64,000 bases of DNA, taken from NCBI GenBank assembly GCA_964036195.1, contig OZ038457.1, forward strand, positions 5,180,635 through 5,244,634, read 5' to 3'. This stretch comes from Sphaerolaimus hirsutus (taxonomy: Eukaryota; Nematoda; Chromadorea; Monhysterida; Sphaerolaimidae). This document shows, piece by piece, positions 47,275 to 59,554 of the stretch. Each line of letters begins with the position of its first letter. Positions within the stretch are counted from its first letter, which is position 1. The notes below the pieces were generated by a model that worked only from the letters and a program-made list of their open reading frames with translations, had not been told where the DNA came from and ran no database searches. A program made the position numbers and the translations under genes.

Positions 47275-47320
47275 CCTCACTTGACACTTGACACTTGACA
47301 CTTGACACTTGACACAAACA
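47275..47320. repeat. CTTGACA short tandem repeat
   Basis: Five successive CACTTGACA units immediately upstream of a GC-rich patch. Confidence 0.8.
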
Positions 47321-47375
47321 CAGCACTACACAAGCGGAAACTCAACGCAACTCAACTCAACGCACGCCGGTGCTC

Positions 47376-47467
47376 ATGCAGTGCAACGGCATGGGCTCGC
47401 ATATGACCCAGCCCACGTCCCATGGGGAACACCTCGGGCAGTTCGCTATGGCTGCGCGTTCCGACCA
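47376..47467 (+). CDS. Weak candidate first exon in a GC-rich patch
   Basis: ATG opens 30 codons with high G/C at third positions (QCNGMGSHMTQPTSHGEHLG) ending CA|gtataa. The opposite strand is also open, so direction and reality are uncertain. Confidence 0.2.
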
Positions 47468-47649
47468 GTATAAATATACTTAGTTGACTGGAATAGACTC
47501 GACTGCGGAAAAAGCTAGTTGGTTGTGGAATTGGAATGGGCATAAAAGGGGTTTAAGTTATGCGGCGAAGTGACGAGATGAAATATGTTAGTGTGGTAGT
47601 CGATTGGGCTATTTTTTTTCTACAGCAGAAAAAGTGCCGAGCATCACAG

Positions 47650-48057
47650 GTGCTCCCAAACCCTGTAAAAGACCCTGTAAAGTGTCAAAGATTCTCTAAA
47701 GTGTAAAAGACCCTGTAAAATGTCATGTGTTATGTAAAAGACCCTGTGAAGTGTCAAATGCCATGTAAAAGACACTGTAGAGTGTCATGTGTATCCAAAA
47801 AAATTTTTATCTTATCCAAATCTGATGTTTTTGTATACAAATCTTACCTTTTGAATACAACAACATAAGATTTGGATACGATAAAATAAGAGTTGGATAC
47901 ATGCCACTTTACAGGGTCTTTTACATGACATTTGACATTTGACAGGGCATTTAACATGACACATGACATTTTACAGGGACTTTTACATGACTCATGACAT
48001 TTTACAGGGTCTTTTACACTTTACAGGGTCTTTTACAGGGTCCGGGAGTGCCCCCAG
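47650..48057 (+). mobile_element. Large CCCTGTAAA-family foldback (408 bp)
   Basis: CACAG|GTGCTCCCAAACCCTG at the left, CAGGGTCCGGGAGTGCCCCCAG|GTGT at the right. The interior has several TGTAAAAGACCCTG units and their complements. Plus-strand GT...AG ends fit the introner pattern, but no exon is proven on either side. Confidence 0.72.
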
Positions 48058-48314
48058 GTGTACATTTTTGTGCATCCGTAGATGCAATCAAAAATAATGG
48101 AAAATGAATACTAAATACAACATAAAACAACATCGGGATTTGGGGGCACGTTTTCTAATTACATCGCACATTGTATAAATCACTGTACAGATGCAATCAA
48201 AATAATGAAACTAGTCAATCGGTGAAATTAATGTGCCCGAGATTTAGATTTACGGTCTTTGCAAGCGTAAACGAATGAAACCGTAAAATCTACACATTAG
48301 TTCAAAATGTCACA

Positions 48315-48748
48315 TACCGTATTTACTCGAATAATTCCCCCCACTTGAATAAATCCCCCCCTCGAATAATTCCCCCCTGTTAGATGAGTGAGGAAAAAAT
48401 AATTCCCCCGCTTGAATAATTTCCCCCCCCCCCCCAATGACGGAGGGTAGAAAATGCTCATTCTTTAACAAAACACAATCCATGAAGTCAAAGCATGCAA
48501 AAGATCTGTGTGTACTTTGATTCACGGAGTGGAAATGCAGTACATCGGAGTGCAAAGATGCATCGTTATGTGCACTACCAATGGAAACAGGGCATACATG
48601 TGTATTTAATGTGATAAAACCATGCTTAAAAATTGTGATGAAATAATAATCCCCCACTTGAATAAATCCCCCCTCGAATAATTCCCCCCTCAAAAATGTC
48701 TGACGAAAAAAAAATTCCCCGGGGGAATTATTCGAGTAAATACGGTAG
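48315..48748. mobile_element. CCGTATTTACTCGAATAATTCCCC foldback
   Basis: TACCGTATTTACTCGAATAA at the left, TTATTCGAGTAAATACGGTA at the right, with repeated GAATAATTCCCCCC units. It contains a minus-strand open frame that is only translated repeat. Confidence 0.78.
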
Positions 48749-50790
48749 ATTATTTACTTCAAAGCAAATGTAAAATTCCCATTAAAAAATTTTTAAAAAT
48801 TCAAATTACCAGTCCACTAGAAGCTATTTTGAAACAGCTCTAAAATTCAGCATGGCAAACTGAAAATACCACCCAAAAACGTTCCATTCCCTCATCACGA
48901 AATGAACACAACCGCAATTCCACTAAAACGGAATTCACTCAACCCCGACAGTAAATGGCAATGGTTCGTTTCGACGGTCGTGTGCCCAATTCAAATAAAT
49001 GGACTGGAACTCTACTGAAATGGGAAAAAGTGTATGTTGCACTTTGTAATTGCATGATAAACTTTATCCATAAAAGAAATGATAAATTTTACCGATAAAA
49101 AGTGCAAATGGATAGTATAAGTGCGGATAATAAGGGAGTAATCTGCCTGTCAAAAAAAAATTTTGCCCGGTACGCTTTTCCGCCAACTCGATAGGGTGCA
49201 CTGAATGTCAAAAACTAAAATGTTCTTCATGAGATCAAAATCGGGTTTCCCGAAAAACCCGTCGGGCGATTTACACGTCTTCCCAAGTACAAATTTCAAA
49301 ATGTGAAATTGTAAAAATAGAAGCTCACCCATTACCCAGAAAATCCAATAAATAAATCACTACAAATTCCCCGTCAGTGTGGCGTGAAAAGCAATTCCGA
49401 GCACTTGAGATTTCAATATACGTTTTAGAAGCTGGACCGAGCAGTTTGCAATGGAACCGGCGGTGTGGCACTGGGGTTTGAAACCCGACTCGACACTGAC
49501 CCGATTTGAAGTGGGGAATTCAGATCAAAAATCATGACCACGACTTAGATCTGGACATAACTCAAGTGTCCGTAATGATCAAAAATCGTGTCCTCCTAAG
49601 CAAAAATCTGGATTCTGGATGTGGGATTTGGGTATCCCTGTGACTTGACGACATGCATTTTTTCATTGTTTTACGGTATCTGCATGCGTTCGTTGTCGTT
49701 GGCTCGCTGACAACAAGAACTGAGCGTGCATGGCAATGCGTCACTTGAGTTTAAGTTTCTTTATACGGGTAGCCATCGAGTCAAGTCGAGTCGAATGTCG
49801 AGTCAAAGAGTTGCGGTGCACGGCCGTTTGCCGCAGTGCACCGCAGCGAGCCAATGAGTTGAGTGGCTAGGAAATTGGCCCCACGACTAAATCTACGATG
49901 CACATATGTACCTCAATAGTTCGCATGCGCTGCAGAAAACAAATATACGCGAGTGGGAGTGCATAGTAGCCGCCAGCTAATCAGTGTGGTGATCAGAATC
50001 TGGGGCTATTTACAACTCGTGTACATATGTACTTTGTAAATATGCTGATGGATACATGAATAGGTATGTTTGCTGCTCGTACTATTTACGAGGAAATAAA
50101 TGGCTGGTATTTTAGGACAACGTGTATAGACATTGAGCTATACTCGGCGGACCGCAAAGTATGCGCCCAAAATTATTTATTATGTATTTATGCACTTTCA
50201 CAAACAAAAAAAATATTTAAAAAAGGCGGAGTCTTGTACAAACGACGAACGTTTTGTCCTGAAATCTTTTTTTCGGTAATATTTGATAGTCATGATGGAG
50301 TGTTGCCTTCAGAAATGCATGCATAGCGTATACAAAACGTATACAAGAATGTAGTATACTAAAAGAACAAAAAAACACACATCCAACCAAAAATTCACCG
50401 CCAAACAATCACACGAAAATGAAAATATTCCACGCAGCACATCCACACACACATCCACATTCACTCTCAAGACAGCTAGCCTCAAGTGTCATCCAAAATC
50501 ACTGCACAAATCCACGCACGAACGGCAAATGGAACGTGCCGCGCAGCCCCAAGGGCTTGATAATTGCATTTCCCACGCATTTTGTTGTGCCGCGCAGCTC
50601 ACATAAACGACGTATTTACATGCGGCGGCGACAGCCATTCCATGTTAATGAACTAAATGAGTGCGGGGCATGCAAATTGATTGCGACATGGATATGCTGG
50701 CTAGAAGAGTGGAATGTGGGTGCTGTGAATGCATATTTATGTAATCTGATGTCTCAAGAATTTTATGTGAGAAATAGTGGTTTTTGGAAG

Positions 50791-51270
50791 CAGGGGTCTC
50801 CTAGGGGGGGCTGGGGGGGGCTGCCCCCACAAATCCGCCAGCTTTCTATCTATCGCGGAGGCCGCTCAGCTATCTATCTATCCCGAGGCAAAATTTTTGG
50901 CTACTACCCCCAAAGACCCCCCCCCCCAAATCGCTCAGCTATCTATCTATCTGGAGTGGTTTTTGAGAAATTTTGCCCCAATTTTCGCACAAAATCCATA
51001 ATTTTCGCACCTTTTTATAGTTTTTCACCTTCAAAATCGGGCTCTGGCTAAATACATGGTGATATGCCATTTTTAGCCATTTTAAACCTACTTTTAACTG
51101 AGTATTAGAGATTTTTTTTCCCTTTCGGCCTTCTATGCACTGAAAAAGCCTATATATTTTGCCCCCGCGAGCCCCCCCCCCCAGAAAATTTTTTCAGCTA
51201 TCTAACCCTCCGGAGGAGCGATTTGCTATCTATCCAGCCCCCGCGAGGGCCAAAATCTTGGAGACCCCTG
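50791..51270. mobile_element. CTATCTATC hAT-like element, copy 6
   Basis: CAGGGGTCTCCTAGG ... TTGGAGACCCCTG; flanks TTTGGAAG and GTTGGAAG match at 7 of 8. The interior is nearly identical to copy 5, so both moved recently. Confidence 0.83.
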
Positions 51271-52254
51271 GTTGGAAGCTGTAATTTTTGAGATATAATA
51301 CTATTGCTCTCTATAAACATGGCTTTGAAGTGACGGTCCCACAGAAATGATGGGCCAATTAAAGATAAATAATATATGTGAAAAAGTTTAAATGACAAAA
51401 AACACAATCTCAGGGGTACACTTATCACAAAATCTCAAAGTGGAAAATACCTATGAAAATGAGGATTGTAATATTGAAAGGGAAGATAAAAAGTAAAAAA
51501 TTCCCATCATCTTGAGTCCATCAAAAAATATACATTCCACCTGAATATATAAAAAAACAAGCCAAAACTGACAATCCTAACAAATGGGACTATACCTAGA
51601 TTCAAAATACATTTTGCCAATTTCAAACCGAGTAGATGCTACCTACACCTACTGGCACAGAAACGGAGCTAACTTTGGCACTCATAAAGCCACTGGCAAA
51701 TAAAAGTGGCAGTAAAAAATAATTGAATTGCATATTTTCATGGCTACAGGCAGTCATTCGCAAGTCGCTCCGCTGCATAAGCATAAAAATGTGTGAAAGG
51801 AACAAAATTTGCAAAAATTTGCAAAAATTTGGGTCATTTTGAAGAATAAAAAAAATTGCACCCGAAGCGGTTGAAAACGCCCATAATTCACGCGCACTAC
51901 TGCGAAATACCCCGACAGGCGATAATTTATGAGTGCGTAAAAGCGTCATGCATACATAGACCAAATCAAAAAAATCGGAACGATGCAATGAATCTGAATT
52001 AGGTAGGTGCAAGGAAATAATGGCCACCACAGAATATGGGCACCATAGAATGTAAGCGGGGGGGGGGGGGACAATTCCGCACAGAAAACGTGTTAGCTGA
52101 GAAGAAAGTGGCAAAAACGGCCAGTGTGCATCGAGCGCTCATGGCTGCCGCCAGCCGCTGGTACAAGCATCCGGCGGCCGCGCGGCAGCTAGCACAGCGG
52201 CCTCTTCAGTGCCGCGCATGTGATCAATAAATGCACGCGGGCGGGCACTCACTC

Positions 52255-53345
52255 AGCGAGGGAAACCCATTATTTAACCACAGCGACTCGTAACCCATCG
52301 ACTCGCAAGCCAAAGTACATCAAGATTAAAGCCAAAGTGCCTCGTCTCTAAAGCCGCAGTCAATCAATCGACCCATCACCAAAAGTGTATCATTATTTAA
52401 CCCCATTGTGTCATTATTAAAGCCATGCGTACATAATGCATATTTTGTGTCATTATTAAAGCCATGCGTACATAGTGCATATTTTGTGTCATTATTAAAG
52501 CCATGCGTACATAGTGCATATTTTGTGTCATTATTAAAGCCATGTGTACATTATATTTACTTCATATTTATATGTATTTATTTACATGCCAGAGGATACA
52601 TGAAAATCACTCATTGAAAAAAACACATTTTTTATTTAAAAAATAGGCATGAAAACAGTGTTTTTAAAGAACCTCAGCCAAAAAGTTTAGTACTGAAACA
52701 GGTATTTAGTAATTTTTAGTATGCAAGCATGCATATTCATTAGTTTTGAGACATTTTTAGTATAAAACTATTACATGGTCATCAGTATTTTTTCCAAAGG
52801 TGGCGCCAGCCATTCCTGTGGAATTTTATAGATAAAAAATTGATAGTTGAACAAAATCGATGAAAAAATGCAAAACAGACACGAAAATACAAGGGAAAGT
52901 AATGCAGCAGAATATAAAAGAAACCGTTTCTTTCTCTGTATGATGCTCTCATGCAGGATATGCCATTTACGTCTGTTATCCATCTCTTTGTTCACACCGA
53001 AATTCTCCATGATCCACTTCATCGAGCCAAACAGAAATAAGCCACACGTGTCCATTCAAAAGCGGATTACCCCAAAAATGGAAGTGAACTTACCACCACA
53101 TGTATTTAAAAACTATACATCCATTTTGTATGTGTATCATTATAAGTATTTCCCTGTATTGCGGCTTGCGAGTCGACATATTGGCTTTAATAATGACACA
53201 CAATGGCTTTAATAATGACACATTTTTTATGACAGTTTTGGCTTTAATGTCGCTATACTTTGGCTTACCTAGCGAGGTATTTTGGCTTTACAGTCGATGG
53301 GTTAAATCTCGGGTAGCTTTAATCTCGCTATACTCTCTCACTCAG
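52255..53345. mobile_element. 1.1 kb foldback with TTTAATAATGACAC arms
   Basis: The left arm (GCGACTCGTAACCCATCGAC, GCCAAAGTGCCTCG, TTATTAAAGCCATG units) is complementary to the right arm (GGCTTTAATAATGACAC, AGTCGATGGGTTAAATC). A 38-bp unit is tandemly repeated about four times at 52400-52545. The core has a diverged TTTTAGTA motif related to the GGCCGATG family. Confidence 0.72.
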
Positions 53346-55097
53346 CAGCTCTATGGTCTAGGTATTTATGCATGTGAGTATGGCGCTGCGAGGTACCGTT
53401 GCGTATCTTATCAGTGCGTATCCTTATTTTTGGAGTGATGCACATCTGTGATTTGTGGAGATATGCAAATGTAAATGTATTGATGTGTACAGGGACGTAG
53501 CTAGGATTTTTGAGCGGGGGGCTGGGCGGATTGTATATGAAGGCCAGGGAATGGGGGGGGCACCCCTAAACTTTGCCCCAGTGGAAAAAAAATTGTGCCT
53601 TGGCGCCAGTGCCATTCCTAGGTACCACACCATGGTGCCATTGGCACCAAATACTGCTGTACATGTATGTATTTTACATACATTTACAGCCCCCTGGCTA
53701 CATTGTTGGATGTGCACCCTATTCCTAGTTTTATATGCATAAAGTCACCATGTCTGATACATTATTTTTGATCATCAATATCATAGCAATAAGTAAATTT
53801 ATCTCGAAATCTGATATGTGATATGATAAGTGCTGATGTTATGACAATCTCCATTTGCTGATGCAGTGTATGCAAAGTTTAAGCTTGCAGCATTCACCAC
53901 AGTTGGATTACATGGACTACGATCTGTGATAGATGGGGATTTGCAATGGTACATGTCATTAGATGCTTTTCAGCCCGTTCTTCCGTCAACCCATCATCAT
54001 TTACAAGTCCATATCCCAGTGGGGTACGCAATGACACTGCACGCAAAGAGAACCTCCTCATGTACATGTACGCATTCGTGCTTCAGCTAGACAGAACTGG
54101 GAAATCTGTCCATTATTTCAGGCGTTCAAGATGCCCGATCAGAACATTTTCAGCGCGCAGAACGAAAGAATTCGGCGGTTTCAAATTCCGAAATGACTAG
54201 ATAAATAACACGGAATGTTGCAAACATTCCGATGACAAACCTCCACGAGGCAGTGGTCTCTGTATAGTGAAACATGCGACAATGTACCCTTTCATGCAGA
54301 ATGGAAATGGAATTGCGCTTATGCAAAGCTGAGAGTATAGAAAGCTAGCTGGCTTTCAAAGCAGCTAGAAAAAATGTTGGTGCAGTTTGTAGCATACAGC
54401 CTCAAGGGAAAAATATTGTATGGAAGAAAACCATCCAAGAATGGGGGGGCGTTTGTCGCCCCCCCCCTCATTCTAATTAAATCCTAAATATTTGTTAAAT
54501 TATGTTATTTAATTTGTTTCAAAATATTAATTAATTTGTTTCAATATGCATTCGATATTTAAAAATAGCAGACATTTCATACGATAGAAATCTGTTTGTA
54601 AAACTATGTAGACCCCTCTCCCTAACCCAACCCAGAACCCCAAAAATATTTTCCAAATACACACGGCACCACCCCAAAAAAAAAGTTTTTTTCGGATGCA
54701 GCCTGACTAAATATGCTTTAAAAAAGTTACGGAATGTACATATACGACGTTCAACACTGTGCCGCGAAAATTACAGAAATATAATTATAAGAGCAAGAAT
54801 CAAATTTAATTTGCGCCGCGTGCCGCAAATCTCATTTCGTTCTCAACGGGAACAAATTCAATTTAGCATCCAAAGGGGAAAACTCTGAATGGGCGTGAAA
54901 TTGCGCTAGCTAACATCTTTACAGTTTTTTTATCACACGACTGTCTACAAAAACAATTTTTGTACGCGGTCGCACTGCTCAAATTGTATAGGCAGCGCTA
55001 AGCCAAAATATTGGATCACTTCACTGCTACTTTGCCACTTTATACAAGAGTTTTGTACAAACAAACAAGGTAGATACAGCCAGAAACACCGAGAAAT

Positions 55098-55230
55098 CAG
55101 CCCCAGACTATGTAAAATGTCATGTAAAATGTCAAATGCAAATATTGCTGCCTATATTGCATTTGAGATTCAACATGAAATAAATGGCACATAGCACATG
55201 GCATTTTACAGGGTCTGGGACTGGCCCCAG
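55098..55230. mobile_element. CCCAGAC foldback copy with CTGGCCCCAG end
   Basis: Left CAGCCCCAGACTATGTAAAATG, right TTTTACAGGGTCTGGGACTGGCCCCAG; intergenic. Confidence 0.65.
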
Positions 55231-55713
55231 GCAAAACAAATATGAAATGAAAAAACGACTGACCGAGTATTTTTATGCAGTCCACTCAAAAATCAGCTGA
55301 AACACCGTGTAAGCTGGATATAGTTATTGAGCTGAGCAGCACACAAAAATTTGTCAAAATAGTAGCATTGCATTTCAATTTGCACCTGTGAATGTGGGGG
55401 GTAAAAATTGATGAAAAACATGGAAAAGACACGGCATGGATAGGAAAATACAAGTGACGGAAAAACTGGTCCCATGTGGCGCTTCTGTAACGGTAATGAT
55501 AGATTGCATGAGCTTTTTCCAATTTCAGTTGGTATGAGCCATGTAAATTTATCATGCATTGAGCCAGCCAAATGAATAACCTACCTATTTTGCATACCTG
55601 TTTGAAAGGGGGAAGGTACTTTCTGGGAACTTTTAGGGTAGGAGTACCCAGGGGGGAGTACCCCAGGAGTACCCAGTTACAAGTTAACAACTACCCTAAA
55701 TTCTCTAATAAGA

Positions 55714-56355
55714 CCCCAGGGGCCAGATTTAATACTCCCTACAGATTTGTAGGGTAGGGCGTATGCCCGATAGATTTTTTAAAGTTCAGCCGCATCGACG
55801 CACATGCACCGAGAGCAAGGCTGTTCATAAAATACACGAAACTATCCCTTAAGGTCGCCGATATTGCAATATGACGTATATCGCTTCGATTTTGGCTCGG
55901 AAATCACGATTTCGTCATTTCTCGGCCGTCTGCCAATTCGTTTTTTATTTTATTTTGTCGGGCAGGTTACTCGCATAAGTCGCGCTTTTGTACGCTCGTG
56001 CATGCATTTCTTTCTTGTCGCTGCCCTCATGGTTTCGGTTGCAGACAGTGAACACTAAAAAAGTGACCACCTGACTACACAAAAGCGTGACCTATGCGAG
56101 TAACCCGCCCGACAAAATAAAAAGAAAAACGAATTGGGAGACGGCCAAGAAATGACGAAATCGCGATTTCCGGGCCAAAATCGAAGTGATATACGTCATA
56201 TTGCAATATAGGCAACCTTAAGGGATGGTTTCGTATATTTTACGAACCGCCTTGCTCTCGGTGCATGTGCGTCGATGCGGCTAAACTTTAAAAAATCTGT
56301 CGGGCGTACGCCCTACCCTACAAATCTGTAGGGAGTATTAAATCTGGCCCCAGGG
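55714..56355. mobile_element. 642-bp foldback, ends CAGGGGCCAGATTTAATACT
   Basis: The two arms (about 280 bp each) are near-perfect inverted repeats, including TAGGGTAGGGCGTATGCCC and the paired Tyr/Gln-free AT-rich stretches up to the spacer near 56045. The right arm is repeated at the window start (1-157). Confidence 0.85.
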
Positions 56356-57428
56356 GAATTATTTTTTCCTCGGACGTTTTTGAGGGGGAGTTATTCAAGG
56401 GGGTGTTATGCGAGGGAGGAGTTATTTTCTCCTCGTAAAACTTCGACTTGATTCATTGTATGGGTGCAGTCTGTAAACTCATGTAATTAAGGTATTTACC
56501 TGCCCAACAACAGTAAAAACATGTGTATACATAATGTATCTGCTGTCACTACTCTAGGCTGATATACTTTTGTATTTTTGTATTGTATCGTTCTCATCCA
56601 GAGGGGGGGAGTTATTAGAGGGGAGTTATTTTTTCCTCACCTCGCAAACAGGATGGGGGGTTATTCAAGGTGGGGTTATTCGATGGGGGCTTATTCAAGG
56701 GGGGTTATTCGAGTGGGGTCTTATTCGAAGATTTGCGGTATTCAGAGTTTTCGGCTACGATGCCAGTTTTTAACCAATATTTCTTATTTATCACAATATC
56801 TCCTATCTGAACTGTCAAAAATTACTTCAAAAAACAATGCAGAAATTGAAATTAATGACCCCTACAAAGGCCCATCAGTTGGAGTGGAAAATTGGAGCAT
56901 GGTTTACACCTATTTTTCTACCTAGAAAATATGAAAAACACGTTTATTTATGTAGGTATGTAAATATTTACAGCACGCTATTTATTTTTGTAATGTTTTG
57001 TCTATTCAGTGCGTGCTGGATCTGATATCATGTTTAGCATTCAAAAAATCACCCGTAATTTATTTTTGAAAATCGCAATGAACATAAATATATATAAGAT
57101 TTATAAATATTTATATTTATTGTAAACTGGAAATTTTCGGGATTAACAGTGCCGATCCCGATCCTGAAATGCTAAGCGCAATCCCGATCCCAAACCTTTT
57201 CAAATCCCAAACCCTATCCGGTCATTCGGTCAATTTGTCAAATTTTTCCGGGATCGGGATTTGAAAACTTTTGGGTTCGTTCGATATCCAAATCCCAAAT
57301 GGGTTCGCAAAATCCAAAAATTTTCGGGATACGGGATCCCGTTTCAACCCTATCCCGATCGAAAAAATTTGAAATGCTAATCCCGATACTAGTAATTTAT
57401 ATATATTCCGAAAACTGATTACCTAGGC

Positions 57429-58118
57429 TAGGGATGGAAAAAAGCGGTTTTTTCAACGACCCCGCCTTTTTTAAAAAAAAAGCGCTTTTTTCGCTTTTTT
57501 TCAAAAAATGTCGAGACATTACCTAAAAAGCTCCCAAATATGGTTCTAGGTAAATATATACACGTATATCAGACAAGTAGCAGTACTTGTGATTATACAT
57601 AGCCATAGAATGGCACTGTAGTCATGGGACATTATTGTGCTGATTTCTGCCAAAAAATCCACTTTTAGGTCGACTCGACTTTTATTGCCGTTTGTGAATG
57701 TTTTGTGACTCTAAGTGAAGTTAGGCATGGAATAGTGCTCAAAGAAGGTTATAAGAGAAGGCTAATACATTGAGACTTATGTTTCCAACTGTGAAAAAGT
57801 GTGTGGAAGCACATTGGCCTGATATTATATACTACAATGACATATCACAACTTATTATTACATCATAGCTTGCAGGAATCGAAGGAATGCCACTAAAAAT
57901 GCTTCAAAACCAATTCAAACCATAACCGATGGTAATGTGCGTGTGAAATTGCGCGCTTGTGCGCAAAAAATTGCAAAATACCTAGTGCATGAGTACCAAA
58001 AATTTTGCCAGCGCTTTTTTATAAAAAAAAGCGCTGGGACCCTTGCGCTTTTTTTAAAAAAAAAGCGGCGGTTTTTTTATAGAAAAAAGCGCTTGAAAAA
58101 AAGCGCTGGCCATCCTTA
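57429..58118. mobile_element. Diverged GGCCGATG relative with AAAAAGCGC ends
   Basis: TAGGGATGGAAAAAAGCGG ... GCGCTGGCCATCCTTA, flanked by ACCTAGGC (57421-57428 and 58119-58126). The interior retains TTGCGCGCTTGTGCGC and the GGAAGCACATTGGCC-like stretch of the family. Confidence 0.83.
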
Positions 58119-58791
58119 ACCTAGGCATATCAACCAAGGTATAATCTTTTAAAGCGACCATATTTATATGATTTTTCCGGAAAAATAGACATTTTTCTAA
58201 TACTAATCATGCTGCAGTTTTCCCGCGTGACAGATCACGCGGGATAACATGAAAATGTAACAAATTTCTATGCATTCAGCATAACAAATAGTGGTAGATC
58301 ATAGGCGATTAAAGGTAGATAGATCACTGATTGGACCGCATGATTTACAGACAATGTTACTGTATTTTGATGAATAAAATCACTTGATAAACTGAGCACC
58401 GAAGTCACCGATTGTGAAAACAACGCGATTTAAGGAAAGATAGGTAAAATTTATGGGTCACATAGGGTTGGCCGATGTTTTTTTCAAACGTTTTTTATTT
58501 TAAAAAAAACATTGGCCGAAATTTTTAGTACTAAGCACTAGTGTTGGCCGATGTTTTTTAAACGTTTTATTAAAAAAACGTTGTTGTTTTTAAAAAACAC
58601 GAGGTCCGAAACGTTTTTAAAAAAAACATCGGCCGAAATTTTTAGTACTTGTTTTGCAAAAAATTTTGCGTGCAAGCGAGCAATTTCACACAGAAATTGA
58701 CATTGGTGGTTGTTTTCATTGGTTTTGTGGGACTTTTAGTATCAAAGCATCCATTTCTATGTGCTACCATGGGTTAATAAGCCATCGCTGT

Positions 58792-59554
58792 TAGGGTTCA
58801 AACGATATCACTTTTCGATATCGATATTCGATATTTTTTCAAAATTTTCGATATCGATATTCGATATTCAATATTTTTTCAAAATTTTCGATATCGATAT
58901 TCGATACGATATGGACCCTCGATATCGATATTCGATATTCGATACTAAAAAATGGTCGATATTCGATATCGATATTTCGATATTTTCGATATTCGATATT
59001 TAGCTTTTGGATTAGCAAGGCATATTTCAAGCAGCATATTGTACTTTCTTATGGTTGCAAACCTGACATGAAAAACATGACGAATCAAATTGTATCAGAC
59101 AAACAAAAATTGGTAGATATTACAATTCATACTTATAACCCAATTGATTAAGGGCATGTTGCAAAAAAGCAGCATATCAGCATTTTCTGGCTTCAAATTT
59201 GAGGTAGGTAGTTCAGTAGGTATGTGGCCAAGCCAAATACAAGAAATGTGGAGTAAGCACTCCAACAAAGATGACATTAAATACTTTACTTTTACTCATC
59301 AACTTAGATACTATAAGCAAATCAAATTAATCACAAATATCTCAAAACAAAAATAATAACTTAATTAAGGACATTATACAGGTTTGATATATCGAAAATA
59401 TGTTCGATATTCGATATCGATATTCGATATTTTTTCACAATTTTCGATATCGATATTCGATATTTTTTCAAAATTTTCGATATCGATATTCGATATTAAA
59501 AAATGGTCGATATCCGATATTCGATATTCGATACGATATATCGTTTGAACCCTA
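58792..59554. mobile_element. CGATAT-repeat hAT-like element, copy 3, nested
   Basis: TAGGGTTCAAACGATATCAC ... TATATCGTTTGAACCCTA, flanked by ATCGCTGT at 58784-58791 and 59555-59562. It interrupts a copy of the GGCCGATG element; the uninterrupted site is visible at 36190-36215. Confidence 0.88.

Larger units (their letters stand above)
44760..47320. other. Upstream flank of the catenin gene
   Basis: Probable promoter and 5'-UTR region. Apart from the interrupted introner-like copy, no coding exon is supported. AT-rich sequence at 45250-45700 and 46450-47270 shows nothing further. Confidence 0.4.
48749..57420. other. Intergenic, mostly old repeats
   Basis: Besides the listed elements it holds an uninterrupted copy (50140-50330) of the repeat found split at 35820-37610, a GTCGGGC fragment (49235-49270), a CAGGGACGTAGCTAGG hAT-type end (53489), and AT-rich sequence with no convincing exon. 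Open frames at 53866-54200 and 50419-50780 lack splice or family support. Confidence 0.5.

Noticed and set aside
48310-48693. 127-codon minus-strand frame with repeated FEGG/YSSGG words
   Set aside because: Translation of the CCGTATT-family element with its simple internal repeats.
50419-51051. 210-codon plus-strand open frame
   Set aside because: Its second half is translated CTATCTATC element and its first half has no family resemblance, splice support or coding base composition.
53866-54200. Plus-strand frames as a transposase fragment
   Set aside because: No DDE or BED motif could be seen and frames are short and overlapping.
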